NCBI GenBank assembly: GCA_960531495.1
Contig: OY482848.1
Coordinates: 18,505,458-18,569,457 of the forward strand
Direction of reading: 5' to 3'
DNA: 64,000 nt
Source: Zeus faber
Lineage: Eukaryota; Chordata; Actinopteri; Zeiformes; Zeidae
Shown: positions 28,145-39,400 of the stretch, in pieces
How positions within the stretch are numbered: position 1 is the stretch's first letter
Layout: the number at the start of each line of letters is the position of its first letter
Program-made: the position numbers and the translations under genes
Notes under the pieces: model-generated
What the model saw: only the letters and a program-made list of their open reading frames with translations
Database searches by the model: none
What the model was told of the DNA's origin: nothing

Positions 28145-29834
28145 ATGGAAGAGACGTTGACCAAAGAGGAGCCAGAGCTGGAATGCAAAACCTCCGATGA
28201 GACTCAAGGTAACAAATGACCTTATGATAAATAAAACATTTTGTAAAAAATGTAACAACTGAGGTCTGACATTCCGACAAAAAAACAACAACCTACTACA
28301 TGTGTATTTGGTAAACTTTGTCCATGAGTGGCTTTAATACGTCATCCCACCTCAGCATGGTACCAGCAGATGCTGGTTCTACTTCTAGATTCTCCAAACA
28401 CATCAAATAGTCACATTCGCTGGAAGTTAATGTCAAACTTGAATAATGATTGATGTTTAACGTTTGAGCGTGGTTGGGGAAGGGACAGATATGAGTTTGA
28501 AGCCTCTGCTCACGTGTATTTTCTGTATTGGATTATATTTTCTCCGTTTATCTGGATTTCTGTTTGGTAGGTGGGACTGGGATCCGTCGCCGGCTGCGGG
28601 ACCGGGATCTTCTCAAAAAGAGAAAGGCCGAGGCGGAGGAAAAAGAGACTGACCAGTGGGTTTATGGGTAAATGTATCAACTATCAGTCAGGCAAATGTA
28701 GTGACTGTTAACCATGTTTGGGATTGGTTCAGTACTGTAGTGACCATTCTTCATGAAGTGATCATGATGCAGCTCGTGAAGACCAAAATCCAGAGCTGAA
28801 GTTTGTAATGCACAGTTTTGTTTTGTTTTTTTTGTAATACATGAAGGTTTAGGTGAGGTTCAGGATTAATTCTTACAAAAGGCAGCCTACATTCGGAGGT
28901 GAACAGATGCATTATCAGTTTTGTGTTTGCTTATCAGTGTCATGGTTTATATTGAATGTGGAGCAAGAGGAAGCCAAAGGTTGCTCTTATATTTCTGACT
29001 ATTTACTCCCAGATCCAGGTCAAGGACTTTGAACTATCAGCCTTGGGGAAAAAAAAAAGGTATCACAGAGAAGTGTATCGATATTCTGTGTTCTGTCAGG
29101 GTGGAGAGCAGGAGGAAAAGAGCGAGAAGAGAGGGAGGAAGCAGCTCGGGGAGGAGAGGGAGGCCGAGGAAGACCGAACCAGAGATTCTTGTCATCCCAG
29201 AGGAGCCGGCGCCGGGTCCCGAAGCTCCTGTCGGAGTCGTAGACGCGGACGTCTACGACCCTGACCCTGAACCCGCTGAGACCGTCCCTACCCAAACTTT
29301 CCCCTCCCTCACCCCGTTGCTCCCTGTGGAATCCCAGCCGGCGTACGACCCTGACTCTCCCATTCTGGTACCCGTGGATCCTTCTGTCCCGACCGCCGTC
29401 ATCACCCTCAGTTCGGCCGCTCTCCCTGCTCCTGCGAGGGAGGAGGAGGGGGCCGCTTTGGCCCCGGACGCCGTCCAGACCCCGGTGTCGGCCCAGATCC
29501 CTGCTCCGATACCGAGCCCATTCCGAAATACTCCTCCATCTACTCCCATAGCTGAGTCCCCAAACATGGCACTCTCTGAAACGTCCGTTTTAGCTCCATC
29601 CCAGGCAGAATCTGTTTACATCGAGTCGACGGACAGAGAGATCCTGGACCAGGTCTTGATCGAAGACCTTGGCCCAGATGAGCAAGAGGACCTCTCCTCA
29701 TCGCAAAAGAACGTTGGGGAGCAATGTACGGCTGTTGTGTAAGTACCATGGTAGCGCTGTACCAATCTGGTATTAACACATATCTTGTATTTAAAGACAT
29801 TTGATGTGCCGCTCTGTTTTGCAGATTTCAGTGA
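28145..29834 (+). CDS. hemgn: Hemogen-like nuclear protein (hemgn)
   Basis: Exons are 28145-28208, 28571-28667, 29100-29738 and 29825-29834 (810 nt, 269 aa), with GT/AG introns and consistent phases. Exon 2 encodes RRRLRDRDLLKKRKAEAEEK followed by ETDQWVYG. This corresponds to the conserved LRNRELLRKRKAEVHEKETSQW block of mammalian hemogen. A basic nuclear-localisation stretch follows (SRRKRARR, GRRGRPRKT). The rest is proline-, valine- and acid-rich and poorly conserved, ending near an acidic EILDQVLIEDLGPDEQED patch that could be an activation region. Hemogen is a nuclear factor of blood-forming cells. Neighbours trmo and anp32b match the mammalian order, which supports the name. The last exon adds only four codons including the stop. 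A poly(A) signal AATAAA lies at 30,157-30,162. Confidence 0.87.
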
Positions 29835-30489
29835 GCAAGCGTCTCTCAACGAGCCTGAACAGAACAAAACGCCCACCAACCCATCGCTGATCTCTCTGCC
29901 TCCCCTGCAATATTTCTAAGGAATTTAATCTGAAAACGCAACTTTTAGATATTTTGTCTTCAAAAAAAGAACAGAGCATTGCCACCCACATATTTGATTT
30001 TTAGTTATTATTTGGTTTGCACACTTTATTGGTTTGAAACACTTTATTGATTGAAAAGAGCAAAAATATAGACGCTTTGCAGATGCTTATATTAAGTATA
30101 TATTAAAAGCAAACCTGAACGTTTATTTATTGTCATGCTTTATTGTGCTTCTATAAAATAAATGGCATATGGTATTCAGCCTTTTTGTGCACGCTGTTTA
30201 AAAGTAAAAACTAAATCAAGCATGGGTAACAATGTCTTTATAACAATGATTTTCTACTTAATTTTGTAAAGATTGTTGTTAAGAATTGTAATAAAATAAC
30301 TCTTTCAAGTTCAGCTGCATTGTTACTGAAAACTTTATTCACATAACTCTCATAAACAGTGTGTTCGAGCCGTTTTGAAAATGAAATGGATTTATTATTA
30401 CGTGTGCTAGAGCAGGAAAAATAAGTGTTCCCACTCTGTTGACCTTTCTAGAAACAAAGAAAGAGCAATAGAAATGTAAGTAAGTACTT

Positions 30490-30715
30490 CTAAGAGGTTA
30501 CACAGTTTAATAGTGTTAAGGTAAATAAGGTTAAGGTAAAATAAGGTTAATCAAGTAATATTAATCAAATAATATTAGCAAAATAATATTAATAAAACAA
30601 GGTTAATAAAATAATATTCATCAAATAATATTAATTAAATAGGGTTATTGAAATAATAATAATCAAATAGTATTAATTAAATAATATTAATCAATTAATA
30701 TTGAAAAAAATGTGT
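30490..30715. repeat. AT-rich tandem repeat of AATATTAATCAAAT-type units
   Basis: Many imperfect units of AATATTAATCAAAT and AAGGTTAATAAAAT follow one another between hemgn and trmo. No coding content. Confidence 0.75.
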
Positions 30716-31285
30716 TTTGCATTCGAAGCTGAAACTCACAAAGATTATGGTCATTAACCAACCAATTTAAAATAGTAATATAATAAAACATAAAACGTCA
30801 GACAGATTTGCTCAGTGGTGCCATCTTCTGTCTCCAAATAAACATATTTTACATTATTTGTTTGTGTAAATGAAATATTTCCCCTTGTCATGAATTGCAA
30901 ATAGCTCGGTTGAATCTGAATTGCAATAACGGCGCCTTTTGTTGAAATCGTACCTGATTCATTCTACGGTTGCAAAACAAGTGGTGAAAATATTTTTTGG
31001 GATGAAACACATCATTGGATCATTTCGAGGAACGAGGTTTCCGCCCTCTTCGGCACACGAATGTGGATTTTTCCTGGGAGTCAGAAAATATCAATATTTT
31101 TGTAATATATCATGACTTCAGGTAGCTATGACATTAAGGCATGGACATTTCGACGTTGTCGCCCTAAAAAAAAAAAAGATTGTACGTTTGTTTCCCAAAT
31201 CTGTAAATAAAAGGAAGTGTGAGAATACCCCGAAGAGTAATGAAACAGAAGCGCGTTAAACACAGTATACACGTGGCCCGCTAAC

Positions 31286-31289
<4 letters not shown>

Positions 31290-31320
<31 letters not shown>

Positions 31321-31338
31321 GCACGCACGCACGCACAC

Positions 31339-31406
<68 letters not shown>
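31290..31406. repeat. (CA)n microsatellite with CGCA interruptions
   Basis: There are two CA runs separated by GCACGCACGCACG-type sequence, about 280 bp upstream of the trmo start codon. Confidence 0.95.
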
Positions 31407-31408
<2 letters not shown>

Positions 31409-31539
31409 TTTTCTCCTGTATTTGCTGAATGAATGACGTTGACTACTTTATTGGTTCTTTAATCTTGTATCTATTTGTAAATAAAATAAAAGACAGAAAT
31501 AAAATTGGGGGAAAAAAAAAAAAGCAAATAAAAAAACCC

Positions 31540-31681
31540 GTGTCGCGGGGAAAGTCGTTGGTTGGCCAACGGGAATTCGCCCGCGTCCTTCCGCGTCGAC
31601 ACGCGTTTGTTTACGTTCCGCGAGGCAGGGGAGTGAAGGCCACGGGCCGGAGGCGCAGCGCAGCGGAGCGACCACGACGAC
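31540..31681 (+). promoter_or_regulatory. trmo: GC-rich 5' flank of trmo
   Basis: CpG-rich sequence lies immediately upstream of the trmo ATG, in contrast with the AT- and CA-rich DNA before it. It is likely the promoter and 5' untranslated region; inferred from composition and position only. Confidence 0.5.
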
Positions 31682-34333
31682 ATGTCTTCGTGCGAGGCTC
31701 GTGGGGATCGCGTCGAGGAACTGCACCAGCAGGTTTCCGTCATGCGGAGGGAAATCAAGAACCTCAGGTACGTGCGCTCACACGACCGAGGCACGTCCGC
31801 ATGATCGTCGACGTGAGCGTGATGGGTGCACGTTTTTACTCCCACCCGACAGGCGGCTGCTGGGGTCCGCAGCCGGTTCTCACCGTAAACACGTGGCTTC
31901 GCTCCGGTCCCTGGTGTCCAACATGGGGCATGAGGGAAGCGCACTCCCGCAAGCAGCACCGAATGCAGGAACACTAGAACAAGGTAATCACCTGCTCGAG
32001 TCGAAGATCAAGACCATTTCGATCGTTTTCTAGACGAGTTGTCCACTGTGTTCCTTCCCCCAAGCAGCGTGACTGCCTGATATATCAGTTAACAGGTTGT
32101 TAAAGCTTTTAAAAGTATTGAATTCCGTTTTAGGAATAATTGATCTTCACAGTCATTAACCGATTTTAAGGGTGAATTCAGGAGCTAATCAATTAAAGAT
32201 AAACACGTTGCCTTATCGTATTTATTTTTTGTCAAAAGGAGTCAAACTGCTTTGCATCAGTCATCATTTGTGATGCTTTAACCCTAAGCTGAACCTAACG
32301 CCTACCTTTATAACAAATGTATAGTAATTACCTCTATACTTATAGCCATCATTTATTGACTAAGCGAAATGATTTGTTAAAAAAAACCCTGTTTTAAATT
32401 CAGTGAAACATTGTCTTAAAAGGGTCTTTAGAAAGTATGGAATTTAACTCTACGATACCTGCGCAGGTATTGATGCAAATACACGTCACTGATTCCACTG
32501 TGGTCTGTTCTCTGTATTACACCTGAATTCAGGATAAATGCTCAATCCGAATGGCAGTAATGTGAAATGTAGAACCTTGCAAAAATGTAATCCAAATCGG
32601 CAACATCTCTCAGTACGACGGTCTTACCAAAAAAAAACAACACAACGTCCCCACCGGAATCTCAAGAGAATTTGGAGCTGACGATTCAGACCAACGCCAT
32701 GTGGCCTTCATTCTGACGATCACTTGTCATTATTTACAGGAAACATCCAGACAGTTCCTATCGGTTACATAAGTTCTTGCTTCTCTGTGAAGAACGGGAC
32801 TCCCAGACAGCCCACCATCTGTGGCCCCTCCAGGGCCACGCTGCGTGTCAGGAAGAGCGTGTTCAACAACCCCGAGCATGCGTTGCTGGGACTGGAGCAC
32901 TTCTCCCATGTGTGGTGGGTACCAAGACCTCTGTAGTTCAACACTCAGTGCAGTACAGTCATTCGTTTATAAAACATGTGGCTTATGTTTTTTTTTCTTT
33001 GCTTATGGAATGAAACCGTGTTATTTCAAATGGTATTTGGGATTTCCCAGTGTGTGACTGTCTTTTGGTTTCCACAGGGTCATCTTTCTGTTTCATAAAA
33101 ACGGACACCTGAGCTACAAAGCCAAAGTGAAGCCGCCCCGGCTTAACGGCCAGAGAGTCGGCGTCTACTCCACCCGCAGTCCCCACCGACCCAACGCCCT
33201 GGGCTTAACCCTCGCCAAGCTGGACAGAATTGAAGGCAAGTACCACGATGAAAACAATGCCGGCTGTCCCTCGGTTGCTCATTTTGTTGGCCTGCGAATG
33301 CATACTTTGACAGGGATTTTCACACAAACGCAAATGGATGAAACCCTCCTTGATGTTGATCTGAAAGAAACTGTTATACTTTTCAAACTTTATTTTCCAG
33401 GGGATACAATCCATTTATCGGACATTGACATGATTGCCGGCACTCCGGTTCTGGACATCAAGCCCTACATCCCTGACTACGACTCCCCGCGAAGCAGATC
33501 AGGTGCGGACGTAGAGCCTTGTGGGTCGGACGTTGAGCCACAGGAGATAGCTCCAGTGGCATTGGACGAGGTGACAGCTATCACACAGCTTTGTGAAAAC
33601 TCTGGAACATCATCCTCTGAAGCGCATGAAAATATCCACATCAATGTCGGAGAGAAAGCCAAAATTAACGGTCAGAAGGGAGACGCTGTCTTACGCTCCG
33701 CTGCTTCCAACATCAGTACACATCTCAACACCGTGTTGAGGGAGGTCCGGGCCTACGTCGACGACACCGACCCCCCAGAGTGGAACGGCGCAGAAAAGCC
33801 CACTAGGCCTTCTGACTCACCCGAATCGAATCCGCCAGAATCCGCACAGCACAGCTCCACTCTGTGCTTTGGGGCCAGCACCATCGCTGGATGGGTCAGA
33901 GAGCCCCCCGTGTCCGGTCTGGAGGTGCGATTCACCCCTCATGCTGAGAGAGAACTGGAGCGCTTTTTACCCCCGGACCACTCGGGTAAGCAATGCTGGC
34001 GTTGCCCAAAAAGCAATTAAAGCCATCTTTCACAATGATTCATAATAATAATAATAATAAAAAGATGTTCTGTAAATCTTCTACCGTGTAGGAGCTCCTG
34101 GAGACGACAGACCCCGGTTTAACTTCTTGTGCAGCGCGGGGGAGGCCGTGGCTGCCATCAGGGGGGTGCTGTCGGCGGATCCCAGGTCAGTCTACAGGAG
34201 GACGCGCTGCGTGGACAGACTGTTCTTCTTCACCCTGGACACGGCACACATCACCTGCTGGTTCGGACGAGGCTTCGCCGAGGTGCTGCGGGTCCAACCG
34301 GTCGAACTGGAACCTAAGAAGCTCTCGACCTGA
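31682..34333 (+). CDS. trmo: tRNA (adenine(37)-N6)-methyltransferase TRMO
   Basis: Exons are 31682-31767, 31853-31983, 32740-32914, 33078-33235, 33401-33985 and 34092-34333 (1,377 nt, 458 aa; human is 441 aa). It transfers a methyl group from S-adenosylmethionine to N6 of t6A37 in threonine tRNA. The TsaA-like beta-barrel domain spans about residues 74-213: IGYISSCFSVKNGTPRQP, FNNPEHALLGLEHFSHVW, PPRLNGQRVGVYSTRSPHRP (signature near 164-170) and GTPVLDIKPYIPDYDSPR. A variable linker follows, then the C-terminal domain (VRFTPHAERELERF, LSADPRSVYRR, ITCWFGRGFAEVLR). Residues 10-50 look helical/coiled coil. Intron 4 uses a GC donor (33,236). A poly(A) signal lies at 34,604-34,609. Confidence 0.95.
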
Positions 34334-34339
34334 GGAGGG

Positions 34340-35500
34340 TCATCGGTCTTGTTTTTGAAGTGACGATATGCGCCAACTCAATACCGGCGTCCGATATACA
34401 GTACTAACGTTACATACAGAAACATTACGAGATTTACAGCTATTTTTAAGACAAAGAAGCGTGTAAAGTTGTCCGTAATGTAGAAAAGTGGATGTTCCAA
34501 TGACTCCAAACTATCAATCTAAATCTACACTGTTAAGAAAAAGTGATGGTTTGGTACTTGATACTTGAAATCAGACAATATCAAGTACCTATATGATATT
34601 GGCAATAAAAGTGTGGCTGTTGCATCCCTACCTAAAATGCCCGTGATTCAGTTTGTGTTATAATTCTGTACTTACAAATGTATATTTGTAAGTACAGACG
34701 TATTTATCACTTGGATTTACCGAAGATCGCTCAACAATAATAAAAGGAACCTAAATCAAATACTGTAAGAAAGTCATTGACCAATAACGGAGTATTTTTA
34801 ACCACAGAGTAATTGATTTTATTTGCTTTTCTGCCGTCTTATATGGGTTCTTGTATCGATATCCTGATCAGTATGCATGACGAGTCTTAGATGATCGCAT
34901 CGATGTCTAGTTGCCTTTCACAGGTTTCAGTAGCAACGTCATAACATCTCAGGCAAATCAGTTTCTCCTAACTGATGAAGTAACTCCCATACTTGCAGCG
35001 TCGCACTTTGGGATGAGGAGATGCAGGTTCATGTTCAGGTGTTTCTGAAAACTGGTAAATGTGTTCACTGAATACATGTGGACAGTTGAAGTATTTTTTT
35101 TTTAAGTTTTTTTTTATGATTTTCTTTTTTGTGCACAACATGTCTTTCCCCGTGCTTTGTCCTTGGGTGGCCTTGATTGCCAACCATCCAACGGGAAAAT
35201 AAATTGGGTGATTCATATGTCTTTCAGGTGAAGCTCTTTGTTTCTTCAATTTCAGCAGCAAACCACTCACCAGCCGGGGAATGTGAGTGTTGTGTGTATG
35301 CGTCCGTGTTTCAGTCTGAATGAGAGTAAAGTCAACGTGGGATACTTACAATTGAGCTCCTGATCATCAGATGCATAGAATTTCTAATTGAAGTGAGTGG
35401 TTGGACCCACTATGAAACAGACTTCTAATACTTGGTGCACTGTTGTACAGACGATTACCATAAAAAGCTTAATAGACAAAAATGTACACGAAAAAATGTG

Positions 35501-35531
<31 letters not shown>

Positions 35532-36390
35532 TATTTTATTTTTTTGTAGTGCATCGCTGAAGATGAAGACCTGCACCGGTGTTACAGCGCCACCCACTGC
35601 TCCACTGAGGTGCTCCATAAAAACGTGCCAAAGTAGCTGCAATATGAAATCCCCCCAGCGGGTGGCAGCACTTTGAACCCGGAAGTAGTTTCGACGAAAC
35701 AAGGTGACGTAGCCCTCCACGGACCAATAGGAGCGCAGCGCGTCTCATTTTGAACGTAGAGCGGTTGGAGCCGACGGAATGAAACGAAACGCGAGGTTTG
35801 TTTACGTCTTCGTTCACTTTGTTGAACCTTTCCGTCTTAAATGGTGAAACGTCCATTAAGCTTTTGCGAGAACTTATGCCCCAACGACCGTCTTAAGCGG
35901 GTTTTATCCATTTTGGGGTGCTCTTGGCTGCGGTAACTTTCTATCATTTGACGCTATTGCTGTTGGTAAACCAGAGCCTGTGCAGTTATCACATAACCCA
36001 CATTATCCTAAACCTTTTGTAAAACACACTTCACCATCTATATCTCTATTATGTATAACGTATGTATAATATATGGATCTAGATCATCCAAGTGTCAGTG
36101 GGATTTTAAGCCAACTGATAAAATTGACGAGGTCTGATTTGAAACATAAACCTTTTGTCCGATTTTGTTTTTTTTCCCGTGTTTTTTATTTGGACAAGTT
36201 CATCTCCATTAGTCTTACATTGAACTCTCTGGAACCTGCAGACACACTGTCAAATATCATGACGGCGACAGCCCTGTAATCCGAACACTCGTACAATTTA
36301 TATAAGATGACTGTCACCATTCCCATGTTTGTTTTTCCAGAGTTTAACATGTCGTCTTTGTATTTGTTCTTCTTTTGTGGGTTTTGTTCA
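34340..36390. other. Intergenic region between trmo and spag5; spag5 upstream sequence
   Basis: There is no coding exon. An (ATT)n microsatellite lies at about 35,502-35,530. The GC-richer stretch 35,580-35,940 is the best candidate for the spag5 promoter and a non-coding first exon, with a possible donor at GCG|GTAACT (about 35,933). That exon is inferred, not shown. Confidence 0.5.
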
Positions 36391-36420
36391 CCCAGTACTG
36401 AATGCTGAAAGTTCCCAAGG

Positions 36421-39400
36421 ATGTCAAGTTCAAACGGAGTACGTTCTGTCACACTTTTTTTTTTTTTTTGTCTCTGTCTGTTTTCCACATATGATTGAGT
36501 ACTTAATTGTAATGGAGCAAATGAAATAATTTAAGGACTTGTTCTGTTGTCGTTAGACTCCCACCAGGTCTTTGGATCGCACTCCTTTCAGAAGTCTGCA
36601 GAATGAAATGCAGCATTTTTCAACTCCATCGACATCACCAGCTATTGGAGATGCTACGAACACGATGAAGGCAAGTTCACATTGTGACTTCACCAAGCTC
36701 CTTTCATAGCAGTCTTTTTTTTGTTTTTTTTTTTCTCTCCTGTACTCTCTTTTTCTAAACCCACCTTTACTTTTATCCAACAGAGTAATGCTCTTGCCTG
36801 TGCCCAACAACAGTCCTCAGAGAAGTGTTCACCAAAAGACAAAGACGCCAGTTATTATAATTTAACCGGCCAAGTCCCCCCAGTACCTATTGGTACTCCT
36901 GAGGCGGAAGTTGGAGATGTGACATTCAAATCCTTCAACTGTGCTGGGGCTGAGATTGAGATCTCAGAGCATTCAGTGGTGGCGGAAGATGTTTTTAATA
37001 TACCGGAGAACCAGGCCTTAAAAAACAGGTGTTTAAAAGAAGACACAGTCGTCTCTGACAGCATGATGAGCCAATCGTGGAACTGCCACATGGAGCATCC
37101 CTACTGTAGCCTTGAGACGGGCGCAGGCACCGTAAACCTCAACACGGGATCTTGTCTAGATGACACGGGTGCCAAACAAGACTCCGTAATGTCTCAAAAC
37201 ACCTGTTGTAGAGGAGCGGATGTCACAATAAAATCCTTTTTTTGCAATGGGGGTGAGGTGGAGGTCTTGGACACCACCAGCCGAGCTGATGCGACCATCC
37301 CTTTACCGAGACCAGAACTCGTGGAGCACCTACCGAGCGACGATGTGAATCTAAGTGTCACGCTGGATGACTATGGCCAGCGATGCAAAGAGGACCACGC
37401 AGACCATCCTTACTGCAGCGGAGAAAGGGGAATTCCTTATTCGGTTACCCGAAGCCCCGAAGCTGCCAACGGACAGGGTGACATAACTTTAAAATCATTT
37501 GTCTGCGCATGGGGTGAGGTTGAGGTTTCAGGTGACACTAAACCTGCAGATGACACAGTTCCTCTTCCCTCTGTCCAGTTTGGGAACATCACGGTGGAAT
37601 GGAATGAAAGCGTCAACAAAAGTGCTCTAGCTGGTGACCATCACACAGGTCCATTTAAAGACCATGCAGAGCACCCCTACTGTAATAGTGAAAAGCCATT
37701 ATCCTACCCAAGTGGTCCCCATCCAGCTGTCGAGGAGCTGTCAGCTAGTGCCTGTGATTATGTTGAAGTTGATGAACAAAATATCTTGGTCACAAGTGGT
37801 GGCAATGCTGAGGTCTTTTCCAATCCCTCCATTTGTGAATTGAGTGAGGTTAATCTTTCAGGCGCCACCAGAGGGTCTGAGAAGACCGACTTTCTTCCTG
37901 GAAATCACGCTGCCATTATGTGTGATCACAACCAAGGTCAGCTTAAACCCCCCTCCGGCACTATGGAGACTGGTGGAGTCGAATGCCCTACAGATAAACA
38001 CACTTCTACGATGGGAAATGCATCTGCAGAGCTGATAAACTCTGCAGGTGCACTGAAACTGGATTTGTTACATCATGAAGACAACGGAGTGCACAGTGAG
38101 CTTCCCCACACAGAGGCCTCTGACGGCAGAGAGGATGTGACACCTGTCAAAGTGCTGGGACGTGTGAATCACAAGTCTAATCTGCATTCCAGGAGCGGAG
38201 CACCAGACATTTCTCAAGGCTCAGCTGGAAACGACCCAGTTTTTGGTGAATCCGACACAAGAACACACTCTGAGAACCTCTTGACTGTTTCGACCCCGGT
38301 ACCTAAGTTTCCAGGCGTCGAACAGACCTTTCAGTTTGAACTCCACACTCCCGTGATGAGGGGAACTCCCCTAGCCAGAGTACAGGCTTACAAGGATTCT
38401 CCTCTGGCAAGGTTTTTGGCTCACAGACCCGTTGTGGGCCGTGAAAGGGCCACGGCGACTCCCGCTGACCCATTTGCTGGGCCGTTAGAGAGTCCCATGC
38501 CTGAACCATGTTTCAACTCCACTGTACTTGCTTCCGGACGCCAGAAGACGCCTGTGGTAGTCAGAGAAACAACTGAGCAACTGACTGTTGAAGCCCCATC
38601 AGCGCCCCCACTTGGAGACCAGATTAACATCTTGGACATCCCGTTGATCCCCAACGGCCCCCTGCAGCAGCAGCTGCGCCAGATGGCAGAGTTCCTCATG
38701 CTGGCATCAGGAAAGGTGGGCACCGCTGCTGCTCCGGCTCCTGGACCAGTAGCTCCGGCCCCGGCTCACACTTCTCAAACCGGTTCATCAACCGCCAATA
38801 CTCCTGCAGAGTCAGTCAGCGTCTGCGTCGGCACCACGCCCGTGAAGCTGGTAGAACACAGCGTCAACACATCCGGCCAGTTTGAGAAAAAGTGGGAGAT
38901 TTCTGTGGCCGACAGCTGCACTATCACCAACCCTCTCCTATGGAAGTGAGTAATGATCTTGGACTTTTAACTTTGTTGGCTGTTGATTAGTAACTGACTA
39001 AATCTAGGAGATAGCCTCAGGATTTGTTTTTGTTTTTTGACTGTGGAAAGACGCCCTCACTCTCTTTCCCTCTCAGCGTACCACCAGGCAGCCTGGAGGG
39101 ACTTCCCAGGCCGGAGCTGGAGCAGAGGTTGAGGTCCAGCATGATCTTGGTGGAGGCCTTGGCGCAGCAGCTTGACTCGGCCAGGGTCCAGCGACATCCT
39201 GCGGCTGGCCCAGCGCCCTCGGAGCTCAGGGACGTGCTGGTGCAGACGGACCACACAGAACTCAGTCAGGTACGGGCTTTGGGGGACCAGTCACCGTATT
39301 CCAAAGGCAACTGCAATGAAGTACACAGGCACTAAAAGTATCCGCGATCTGTGAAATATAAAAACAGATATATCATAATTTATTTTTTTTATATTAGTTT

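Noticed and set aside
33127-34020. A single 297-codon exon for the middle of trmo
   Set aside because: Comparison with human TRMO shows the 55 residues from 33,236 to 33,400 are not part of the conserved domain, and the removed sequence ends in a pyrimidine tract plus CAG. It is kept only as a possible retained intron.
35779-35796. ATGAAACGAAACGCG as the spag5 start codon
   Set aside because: The only phase-consistent joining to the TPTRSLDRTPFRSL exon comes from ATG at 36,421. The upstream sequence is better read as untranslated exon or promoter.
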